DNA of 8,341 nt from Streptomyces katrae (GTDB lineage Bacteria; Actinomycetota; Actinomycetes; Streptomycetales; Streptomycetaceae): contig NZ_JZWV01000702.1 of assembly GCF_000966975.1 (NCBI RefSeq), positions 1-8,341 of the forward strand, in the 5' to 3' direction. Made by a program: the position numbers and the translations under genes. How positions within the stretch are numbered: position 1 is the first letter of the stretch; each line of letters starts with the position of its first letter. Shown here in pieces: positions 1 to 8,341 of this stretch. Below the pieces are notes generated by a model, which was not told where the DNA came from, searched no databases, and saw only the letters and a list, made by a program, of their open reading frames with translations.

Positions 1-5
1 CCCCA

Positions 6-30
6 GGGAACGGGCGAAGGGCGGGGCGGG
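6..30 (+). other. Putative G-quadruplex motif
   Basis: Five runs of three or more G (6-8, 12-14, 19-21, 23-26, 28-30) are separated by loops of 3, 4, 1 and 1 bases, which satisfies the usual four-run G-quadruplex pattern on the + strand. It lies about 130 bases upstream of the first gene, in a stretch with no recognisable coding sequence. G-rich runs are frequent in genomes this GC-rich, so a function is not implied. Confidence 0.4.
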
Positions 31-103
31 AGACGGCTCCGCGCAGCGGCAGCCCGCACCCGGCCCCGGCCGACCGGCGCCCCACCCCCGGCGGGCGACC
101 GGA

Positions 104-109
104 TAGCCT
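104..109 (+). promoter_or_regulatory. Possible -10 element for the first SseB-family gene
   Basis: The hexamer TAGCCT, in the context GGATAGCCT, fits the loose TAnnnT -10 pattern of Streptomyces housekeeping promoters and lies about 50 bases before the start codon at 158. No TTG-type -35 element stands 16-19 bases upstream, where the sequence is C-rich. The call rests on the -10 alone. The rest of 31-157 shows nothing else I can name. Confidence 0.25.
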
Positions 110-138
110 CGGGGCGACATCGGCGGGACGGAAACACA

Positions 139-156
139 GAGGCAGAGGCAGGGGCA
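139..156 (+). repeat. Three tandem hexamers holding the ribosome binding site
   Basis: GAGGCA, GAGGCA and GGGGCA sit head to tail and end one base before the ATG at 158. The GAGG of the second unit (145-148) is nine bases from the start codon and is the best Shine-Dalgarno match. The first unit is too far away and the third too close. Gain or loss of a unit would change ribosome-binding spacing. Confidence 0.5.
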
Positions 157-157
157 C

Positions 158-892
158 ATGCACGGCAACGGCTGGCCGGCGAACGAACTGGAGCAGACGC
201 TCGGAACGGCCCTCGGGCAGCCGGACGCCGGCCCCCGCATCCTGGAGGCCCTCGGCCGCAGCCAGGTCTGGATCCCGCTCCCGCAGGGCGGCGGCCCCGA
301 CAGCACCTCCCTCGACCTCCCCACCATGCTGATCGCCGGCGAGGCGTACGTCCCCGTCTACAGCTCCGAGGCCCAGTTCCGCTTCGCCGCCGGCCCCGCC
401 ATGGACTTCGCCGTCGCCCCCGCCGTGGAGTTCGCCCGCGGCCTGCCCCCGCAGCTCGGCATCGCGGTGAACCCGGAAGGCGCCGTGGGCGTCCCCCTGC
501 CCCCCGCCGCCGTGGCACAGCTCTGCCGGGCCGGCCGGACCGAGCTCGACGGCCCCGCCAGCGGCGCCCGGGTCCGGCTCTTCGAGCCCGACTGGCAGGA
601 CGACCCCGTCGACTTCCTCGCCGCCGCCGCCGAGGAGTTCCGCGCCACCGGTGTGGTCACCGCCGCGCACCGCTGCCTCGCCAGCGTCGAGGGCAAGGCC
701 CCCGAGCTCTACATCGGTGTCCAGCTGGTGGGATGGGACTCCGGCACCCGGACCGCCCCCCTGGAGGCGCTCGGCCGCGCCCTGGCCCGCGTACCGGCGC
801 CCTGGCCGGTGCAGTTGATCCTGCTGGAGGCCGCCGACGACCCGGTCACGGACTGGATTCGTGAGCGCGTGCGCCCCTTCTACCTCCCGTAG
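158..892 (+). CDS. SseB-family protein (enhanced serine sensitivity type), first of a tandem pair
   Basis: This encodes a 244-residue soluble protein with no signal peptide or membrane segment. The N-terminal half, with 'MLIAGEAYVPVYSS' near residues 57-70 and 'GIAVNPEGAVGVPLP' near 104-118, resembles the SseB N-terminal domain. The C-terminal half (from about 130) resembles the SseB C-terminal domain and ends in DPVTDWIRERVRPFY at 228-242. E. coli SseB was named because it alters sensitivity to serine; its biochemical role is unknown, and it is unrelated to the Salmonella secretion protein of the same name. The ATG at 158 is backed by GAGG at 145-148 and by the correct family-like start of the protein. 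A paralogue follows after 63 bases on the same strand, so the two are probably co-transcribed. The family call is fairly secure; the cellular role is not known. Confidence 0.85.
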   Translation: MHGNGWPANELEQTLGTALGQPDAGPRILEALGRSQVWIPLPQGGGPDSTSLDLPTMLIAGEAYVPVYSSEAQFRFAAGPAMDFAVAPAVEFARGLPPQLGIAVNPEGAVGVPLPPAAVAQLCRAGRTELDGPASGARVRLFEPDWQDDPVDFLAAAAEEFRATGVVTAAHRCLASVEGKAPELYIGVQLVGWDSGTRTAPLEALGRALARVPAPWPVQLILLEAADDPVTDWIRERVRPFYLP

Positions 893-955
893 CGCCGCTT
901 AAGCTGTTCGGGACGTGGAGACGACGGGCGGACGAAGACGAAGAGGGGTACCCGG

Positions 956-1696
956 GTGAGTGCGTCAGGCACGGCCGCGGCCGGGCAGGTCGAGCACATG
1001 CTGCGCCAGGTGACTCCCGGGCGCTATGAGAGTTACGAGTCATTCCTGCACGCCCTCGCCGAGGGCCGGCTGTGGATGCTGCTCTGGCAGGGGCAGCCGG
1101 GCTCACCGGATGCCCAGTACGGCGGCATGGAGGTCGAGGGACTCGGTTACGCGCCCTGCGTGACCTCCCCGCAGGAGTTGGCCGCCAGCGGCTGGAACCG
1201 CGGCTACGAGGTGGTCACCGGCCGGGACATCGCCCGCGCCCTCTACCCCGACCGCTGGGGGCTGTGGGTCAACCCGCACGCCCAGGGCGGCGGCCTGGGC
1301 ATCCCCTGGGCCGACCTGCGCCGGGTCGCGACCGGCCTGGACCGGATGCCGGCGGGGCCCCTGCGGCTGTCCGAGCCCGCCCTGGAGCTCCCGCAGTTCT
1401 ACGGGCTGCTGACCCAGCACGCGCACCGCACCCCCGCCGTCCGCTCGCTGCGCCGCGCCTGGGTGCAGCCCGCGCTGGGGTCGGCGTACCTCGCCGTCGG
1501 GCTCGACCTGTACGACGCCTCCGCGCCCGCGCTGGAGTCCGTACGGGAGATGATGCGCCAGTCGGTCGGCGCGGTGCCCGAGGGCGTCCCGGTGTGCACG
1601 GTCGCGCTGGCGGACGAGCACGATCCGGTGGCCATGTGGCTGCGCGCACAGACCCGGCCCTTCTACGACCGCGAGGGTCAAGCGGCCGCCTACTGA
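956..1696 (+). CDS. SseB-family protein, second of a tandem pair
   Basis: This encodes a 246-residue soluble protein that starts with GTG, with the purine-rich AAGAGGGG (about 940-947) upstream. It shares the overall plan of its upstream neighbour. There is an N-terminal region with 'RLWMLLWQ', then 'GLWVNPHAQGGGLGIPWADL', the counterpart of the neighbour's 'GIAVNPEGAVGVPLP'. A C-terminal domain ends in DPVAMWLRAQTRPFY at 223-237, matching the neighbour's DPVTDWIRERVRPFY. The two are clearly paralogous but diverged over most of their length, so the duplication is old. The second protein has an extra nine-residue tail after RPFY. No catalytic motif is visible. A strong terminator begins 85 bases after the stop, which closes a two-gene unit and separates it from the transporter operon. 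The exact function is unknown. Confidence 0.8.
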   Translation: MSASGTAAAGQVEHMLRQVTPGRYESYESFLHALAEGRLWMLLWQGQPGSPDAQYGGMEVEGLGYAPCVTSPQELAASGWNRGYEVVTGRDIARALYPDRWGLWVNPHAQGGGLGIPWADLRRVATGLDRMPAGPLRLSEPALELPQFYGLLTQHAHRTPAVRSLRRAWVQPALGSAYLAVGLDLYDASAPALESVREMMRQSVGAVPEGVPVCTVALADEHDPVAMWLRAQTRPFYDREGQAAAY

Positions 1697-1780
1697 GCCG
1701 TCAGGCCGGTTACCGAGTCTGTTACAGGGACATTTCAGGGTATGCCCGCACCGTGAGACGGGCCCTCCGAGACGACCTCC

Positions 1781-1822
1781 GGCCGTCGGGAACCACCGTT
1801 CCCGGCGGCCTTCCTCTTGTCC
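1781..1822 (+). terminator. Rho-independent-type terminator after the SseB-family pair
   Basis: GGCCGTCGGGAAC (1781-1793) pairs with GTTCCCGGCGGCC (1798-1810) around a CACC loop. All 13 positions pair in RNA, twelve as Watson-Crick and one as a U-G wobble. The pyrimidine-rich TTCCTCTTGTCC (1811-1822) follows directly. The long GC stem with only a short interrupted T tract is typical of actinomycete terminators. It lies 85 bases past the second SseB-family stop and about 420 bases before the first transporter gene, so it most likely ends the first unit. Confidence 0.8.
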
Positions 1823-1839
1823 GGATTTCACCCCCGATG

Positions 1840-1878
1840 GGCGCCCAATTGGCGCACGCCTCCACGGAGTTGGGCGCC
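1840..1878. repeat. 9-bp perfect inverted repeat, possible operator
   Basis: GGCGCCCAA (1840-1848) is the exact reverse complement of TTGGGCGCC (1870-1878), with a 21-base spacer. The palindrome CCAATTGG (1845-1852) overlaps the left arm. The layout could suit a regulator binding two half-sites about three helical turns apart, but GC-rich sequence produces such repeats by chance. Confidence 0.3.
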
Positions 1879-1883
1879 ATGTC

Positions 1884-1902
1884 CCGTTTGGATACCGAAC
1901 GG
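1884..1902. repeat. Short dyad, possible operator
   Basis: CCGTTTGG and CCGAACGG flank a three-base ATA centre, with seven of eight arm positions complementary. Compact dyads of this size are typical of transcription factor operators, and this one lies upstream of the transporter operon. With several spacer lengths allowed, one such match in a region this size is near chance expectation. Confidence 0.25.
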
Positions 1903-2172
1903 ACGGTGTTGCTCCGCTGAGCCGCGAGCCGAGTCCGGATAACGGGAACTCAAGCCTCAGATCACGGTTGCGCATCCTTTCATCTGCGGGTCTGGCGGCT
2001 GGTCGAGCGCCCGATGAAGACTCCCCACCCAAGAGCCGGTCAGTCCTCCAGGACCCGGTTCGGTTCGTGCACTCCGCCAGTTGCTCCGCACAGCATTTCC
2101 CGCACCTCCGCACGTCCGCAGTCTTCGCATTCCTCGCGTATCCCCCTGCATCTCCCGCAGTTCCCGCACCAA

Positions 2173-2212
2173 CGCCGCCACAGCGGCGGGCATGGGCCGA
2201 CCACCGTCGGCC
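2173..2212 (+). promoter_or_regulatory. Two tandem leader hairpins abutting the ribosome binding site
   Basis: CGCCGC (2173-2178) pairs perfectly with GCGGCG (2183-2188) around CACA. GGCCGAC (2195-2201) pairs perfectly with GTCGGCC (2206-2212) around CACC. The Shine-Dalgarno GAGAGGGG (2213-2220) starts at the very next base, 11 bases before the ATG at 2232. Such stems could expose or restrict ribosome access to the first transporter gene. No known riboswitch class is recognisable. Confidence 0.4.
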
Positions 2213-2231
2213 GAGAGGGGTCCCCACCACG

Positions 2232-3224
2232 ATGACGGCACCACTGCACGACACGAGCGCGGAAACGCCCGCACCCGTGTCCGTAGCCGACGTCCCTGCC
2301 AAGGCCATCGAAGGCCGCTCGCCCGGACGCATCGCCTGGATGCGGCTCAGGCGCGACAAGGTCGCGCTGACCGGCGGCGTGGTCGTGATCCTGCTGATCC
2401 TGGTGGCGATCTTCGCGCCGCTGATCGTGAAGCTGCTGGGCCACGACCCCAACGAGTTCCACGAGGACCTGATCGACCCCGACCTGGGCACGCCGCTCGG
2501 CTCCCTCGGCGGCATCAGCTCCGACTACCTGCTGGGCGTCGAGCCGACCAACGGCCGCGACGTCTTCAGCCGGATCGTCTACGGCGCCCGCATCTCCCTG
2601 ATCGTCGCCTTCCTGGCCGCCTTCGTCTCGGTGGTCCTCGGCAGCTTCCTGGGAGCCCTCGCCGGCTTCATCGGCGGCTGGGTCGACGGGGTCATCAGCC
2701 GCCTGATGGACCTGCTGCTGGCCTTCCCGCAGCTGCTGTTCACCATCGCCCTGGTCTCCGTCGTCCCCAACTCCGTCTGGGGCTTCGAGGGTTCGGGCGT
2801 ACGGATGGGCGTGCTCATCCTCGTCATCGGCTTCTTCGGCTGGCCCTACATCGGACGCATCGTCCGCGGCCAGACGATCTCCCTGCGGGAGCGCGAGTAC
2901 GTCGAGGCGGCGCGCAGCCTCGGGGCCGGCCGCGGCTACATCCTCGTCAAGGAGCTGATGCCGAACCTGGTCGCGCCGATCCTCGTCTACACCACGCTGA
3001 TCATCCCGACCAACATCCTGACGGAAGCGGCCCTCAGCTTCCTGGGCGCCGGCGTCAAGCCCCCCACCTCTTCCTGGGGAAAGATGCTCTCCGACGCCGT
3101 CCCCATCTACCAGGACGACCCCATGTACATGGTGGTCCCCGGTATGACGATCTTCATCACCGTCCTGGCGTTCAACCTCTTCGGGGACGGGCTGCGTGAC
3201 GCACTCGACCCCAAGGGCAGCTGA
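2232..3224 (+). CDS. Peptide-type ABC importer permease, DppC/OppC-like
   Basis: This 330-residue inner-membrane permease forms half of the substrate channel. The cytoplasmic N-terminus (1-43) leads into membrane segment 1 (about 45-66), as in proteins with the OppC N-terminal domain. The motif NGRDVFSRIVYGARISL (107-123) is the DppC/OppC hallmark and opens the core permease domain. Further membrane segments lie near 121-145, 165-180, 192-212, 243-262 and 300-320. The ATPase-contacting EAA loop reads EAARSLGAGRGYILVKELMP from residue 225. I chose the ATG at 2232 because GAGAGGGG stands at 2213-2220 and the protein then starts like its family; upstream in-frame starts would add 88 residues of non-conserved sequence. 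It is the first gene of the operon, 40 bases ahead of the receptor gene. Substrate specificity cannot be read from the permease. Confidence 0.93.
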   Translation: MTAPLHDTSAETPAPVSVADVPAKAIEGRSPGRIAWMRLRRDKVALTGGVVVILLILVAIFAPLIVKLLGHDPNEFHEDLIDPDLGTPLGSLGGISSDYLLGVEPTNGRDVFSRIVYGARISLIVAFLAAFVSVVLGSFLGALAGFIGGWVDGVISRLMDLLLAFPQLLFTIALVSVVPNSVWGFEGSGVRMGVLILVIGFFGWPYIGRIVRGQTISLREREYVEAARSLGAGRGYILVKELMPNLVAPILVYTTLIIPTNILTEAALSFLGAGVKPPTSSWGKMLSDAVPIYQDDPMYMVVPGMTIFITVLAFNLFGDGLRDALDPKGS

Positions 3225-3264
3225 ACCGCTTCTTCGATTCACCACCTATGGAGGTTGGACAACC

Positions 3265-5028
3265 GTGATCCGCAGAAAGCAGGCTCTCGCGATCGCCGCC
3301 GTGATCGCCGCCCTGTCGATGACCGCCGCGTGCGGTGGCGGCGGGGACAAGAAGGACGACAAGGCGGACGCCGCCGAGAGCGGCAAGGGCTACAGCGGTG
3401 CCGCCGAGGGCGTCATCAACGCCTCCGACGCCAAGGGCGGCGAGCTCAAGCTCTGGTCCCCGCAGGACGTCGACTACCTCGACCCGCAGCGCGCCTACTA
3501 CGGCTTCGTGTGGGACATCCAGCGCCTGTACGTCCGCAGCCTGCTCGCCTACGACGCGAAGCCGGGCAAGGACGGCACCAAGGCCGTCCCGGACCTCGCC
3601 GAGGCCCTGCCGGTCGTCACCAACGACGGCAAGACCTACACCCTGAAGCTCAAGGACGGGGTGAAGTTCGAGGACGGCACGCCGATCACCTCGAAGGACG
3701 TCAAGTACGGCGTCGAGCGCGTCTTCGCGCAGGACGTGCTGTCCGGCGGCCCGACCTACCTGATCGACCTCCTCGACCAGGGCCAGAAGTACCCCGGCCC
3801 CTACAAGGACACCGACCCGGACAAGATGGGTCTGAAGTCCGTCCAGACGCCGGACGACAAGACCATCGTCTTCAACCTGGCGAGCGCGAACGCCGACTTC
3901 AGCTACCTGCTGGCCATGCCGACCTCCTCGCCCGTCCAGGCGAGCAAGGACACGGGCGCCACCTACACCAACAAGCCGCTCTCGACCGGTCCTTACAAGG
4001 TGGAGAGCTTCACCGCCGGCAAGGGCGCGACCTTCGTCCGCAACGAGAACTGGGACCCGAAGACGGACCCGATCCGCAAGGGCCTGCCGGACAAGGTCTC
4101 CTTCACGGTGACCACCAACCCGGACGACATGGACCAGCGCCTGCTCTCGGGCGACATCGACCTCGCCATCGACGGCACCGGTGTGCAGCAGGCCGCCAAG
4201 AACAAGATCCTCAAGGACGCGAACCTCAAGAAGAACGCGGACAACCCGTTCACGGGCTACATCCGCTACTTCGCCTTCCCGACCACGGTCGCGCCGTTCG
4301 ACAACATCGAGTGCCGCAAGGCCGTCATCTACGCGGCCGACCCGAAGTCCCTCCAGACCGCCCGCGGCGGCCCGACCAGCGGTGACCTCGGCGCGAACAT
4401 GCTGCCGCCCGGCGTCCCCGGCTCGGACAAGAGCTACGACCCGTTCGGTCTGACGAAGGGCAAGCCGCAGGAGGCCAAGGCCAAGGAGGCCCTCAAGGCC
4501 TGTGGCAAGCCGGACGGCTTCGAGACCACCATCGCCGTGCGCAACAACAAGGCGCCCGAGGTGAAGACGGCCGAGTCCCTCCAGGCCTCGCTCGCCAAGG
4601 TCGGCATCAAGGCGACGATCGACCAGTACGACGGCAAGCTCAACTCCTCCGTGATCGGTTCGCCCGAGAACGTGAAGAAGAAGGGCTACGGCATCATCGT
4701 CATGGGCTGGGGCGCCGACTACAACTCCGGCTCGGGCTTCCTCCAGCCGCTGGTCGACGGATCGTTCATCCTGCCCAACGGCAACAACAACTACACGATG
4801 ATCAACGACCCGGAGATCAACGGCCTCTTCAAGACGGCCGCCACCAAGTCTCCGGAAGAGGCCGCGCCCTTCTACACGCAGATCAACCAGAAGGTCATGG
4901 AGAAGGCGCTCTACCTGCCGATCAACTTCGACAAGGCGCTCGTCTACCACAACCCGCGCCTGACGAACGTCTTCTTCAACGAGTCCTTCGGCAAGATCGA
5001 CCTCGCCACCGTGGGCATCAAGCAGTAA
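3265..5028 (+). CDS. Substrate-binding lipoprotein of a peptide-type ABC importer (SBP_bac_5 family)
   Basis: This encodes a 587-residue receptor anchored outside the membrane, which captures the substrate (probably oligopeptide) and delivers it to the permeases. A lipoprotein signal spans residues 1-22: MIRRK, then a hydrophobic stretch, then MTAAC with the lipidated cysteine at 23, followed by a flexible Gly/Lys/Asp-rich linker. The family signature around YTLKLKDGVKFEDGTPITSK (125-144) and DVKYGVER (145-152) is clear, and the length is normal. Two other cysteines, C350 (IECRKA) and C413 (KACGKP), could form a disulfide. The N-terminal arginine pair is weak evidence for Tat export. GTG at 3265 is chosen because GGAGG (3250-3254) stands ten bases before it and the signal peptide begins there; an in-frame GTG at 3196 would overlap the previous gene and spoil the signal. 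Strong stem-loops follow the gene. The family also includes receptors for nickel and opines, so the ligand is inferred. Confidence 0.93.
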   Translation: MIRRKQALAIAAVIAALSMTAACGGGGDKKDDKADAAESGKGYSGAAEGVINASDAKGGELKLWSPQDVDYLDPQRAYYGFVWDIQRLYVRSLLAYDAKPGKDGTKAVPDLAEALPVVTNDGKTYTLKLKDGVKFEDGTPITSKDVKYGVERVFAQDVLSGGPTYLIDLLDQGQKYPGPYKDTDPDKMGLKSVQTPDDKTIVFNLASANADFSYLLAMPTSSPVQASKDTGATYTNKPLSTGPYKVESFTAGKGATFVRNENWDPKTDPIRKGLPDKVSFTVTTNPDDMDQRLLSGDIDLAIDGTGVQQAAKNKILKDANLKKNADNPFTGYIRYFAFPTTVAPFDNIECRKAVIYAADPKSLQTARGGPTSGDLGANMLPPGVPGSDKSYDPFGLTKGKPQEAKAKEALKACGKPDGFETTIAVRNNKAPEVKTAESLQASLAKVGIKATIDQYDGKLNSSVIGSPENVKKKGYGIIVMGWGADYNSGSGFLQPLVDGSFILPNGNNNYTMINDPEINGLFKTAATKSPEEAAPFYTQINQKVMEKALYLPINFDKALVYHNPRLTNVFFNESFGKIDLATVGIKQ

Positions 5029-5085
5029 CAGCACCTCCGGCCCCCGGCCCGAGTCGTCACGTACCACGTAACACCACAGGCAAGT

Positions 5086-5127
5086 GCCTTCACCGCACAT
5101 GCGCTAGTCCGAAGGGCAGGTGAAGGC
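5086..5127 (+). repeat. 9-bp perfect inverted repeat between receptor and permease genes
   Basis: GCCTTCACC (5086-5094) is exactly complementary to GGTGAAGGC (5119-5127) with a 24-base loop. It lies eight bases before the larger hairpin at 5135-5169, so the intergenic RNA would carry two successive stems. It could act in mRNA processing or stability. A long loop makes it weaker than the next structure. Confidence 0.4.
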
Positions 5128-5134
5128 CGCAGGC

Positions 5135-5169
5135 GGTGGCCGCCGCCCCCACGAGGGGCGGCGGCCACC
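5135..5169 (+). terminator. Strong intercistronic hairpin, probable attenuator or 3'-end stabiliser
   Basis: GGTGGCCGCCGCCCC (5135-5149) pairs perfectly over 15 bp with GGGGCGGCGGCCACC (5155-5169) around the five-base loop CACGA. No T tract follows (the next bases are CGCGCCGGG), so it is not a classical terminator. Its place, about 107 bases after the receptor stop and 21 bases before the next start, matches the intercistronic stems known in other importer operons. There they protect the receptor message from 3' decay or reduce read-through, giving excess receptor. The stem is certain in sequence; its function is inferred. Confidence 0.65.
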
Positions 5170-5190
5170 CGCGCCGGGCGGCCGACTGCA

Positions 5191-8336
<3,146 letters not shown>

Positions 8337-8341
8337 GGCGC

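Larger units (their letters stand above)
1823..2231 (+). promoter_or_regulatory. Long untranslated leader and promoter region of the transporter operon
   Basis: I see no gene in these roughly 400 bases. One frame stays open through part of it and joins the first permease, but that stretch has no family-like protein sequence and its base use is unlike the coding regions. Inverted repeats lie at 1840-1878 and 1884-1902. A C-rich, G-poor tract spans about 2070-2170, and two perfect short hairpins (2173-2188, 2195-2212) end right at the Shine-Dalgarno. The operon promoter should be here, but no pair of -35 and -10 hexamers with normal spacing is convincing; GGATAACGG (1937-1945) is the only -10-like sequence I noted and it lacks a correctly spaced -35. 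Confidence 0.5.

Noticed and set aside
1709..1743. Direct repeats GTTAC and CAGGG just after the second SseB-family gene, considered as a promoter
   Set aside because: No -35/-10 pair with correct spacing is found, and the strong terminator lies downstream of it.
1968..2231. An 88-residue N-terminal extension of the DppC-like permease in the same frame
   Set aside because: The sequence is not family-like, its base use is unlike coding DNA here, it contains leader hairpins, and the ATG at 2232 has a good ribosome binding site.
3196..3264. An earlier GTG start for the binding lipoprotein
   Set aside because: It overlaps the end of the permease gene and places 23 polar residues before the signal peptide. 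The GTG at 3265 has GGAGG at proper spacing.
3172..5100. Long minus-strand frames opposite the receptor gene, and others opposite the permeases and ATPases
   Set aside because: They translate into low-complexity Val/Leu/Gly/Asp/Arg-rich strings expected from the antisense of GC-rich genes, with no recognisable domains.
5170..5190. Classical terminator ending the operon after the receptor gene
   Set aside because: No T tract follows the hairpin, and the permease and ATPases needed by the receptor continue immediately on the same strand.

Overview
The window looks like Streptomyces or a very close high-GC actinomycete. Codon third positions are almost all G or C, GTG starts are common, the proteins resemble Streptomyces families, and the right edge runs into what I recall as a dispersed Streptomyces sequence (core CGGCGTTTGAGG). 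All genes are on the + strand.

Left part (1-1696): a short G-rich upstream region, then two adjacent SseB-family genes (158-892 and 956-1696). They end in the same kind of motif (DPV..W.R...RPFY) and look like an old tandem duplication. A strong rho-independent-type terminator (1781-1822) closes this unit.

Middle (1823-2231): a gene-free leader of about 400 bases. It holds dyad sequences, a C-rich and G-poor tract with repeated CCGCA, and two small perfect hairpins directly ahead of the next ribosome binding site.

Right part (2232-8336): a complete peptide/opine/nickel-class (Opp/Dpp) ABC importer operon in the order permease C, lipoprotein receptor, permease B, ATPase D, ATPase F. The receptor captures the substrate outside the membrane, the two permeases form the channel, and the two ATPases drive import. 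The receptor-permease B gap carries a perfect 15-bp hairpin plus a second inverted repeat, a layout expected to give more receptor than membrane components. B/D overlap by four bases (GTGA), and D/F were evidently built the same way.

The main anomaly is in the ATPase pair. A 7-bp tandem duplication (CGGCAGC, 7202-7215) near the 3' end of the D gene shifts its frame. The family-like tail and the stop at 7291-7293 survive in the shifted frame, but the D frame now runs without a stop into F. As sequenced, this gives one 715-residue double-ATPase reading frame (6189-8336). It is either a real recent slippage mutation or a sequence/assembly error. I see no RNA genes, CRISPR arrays, insertion sequences or phage genes.
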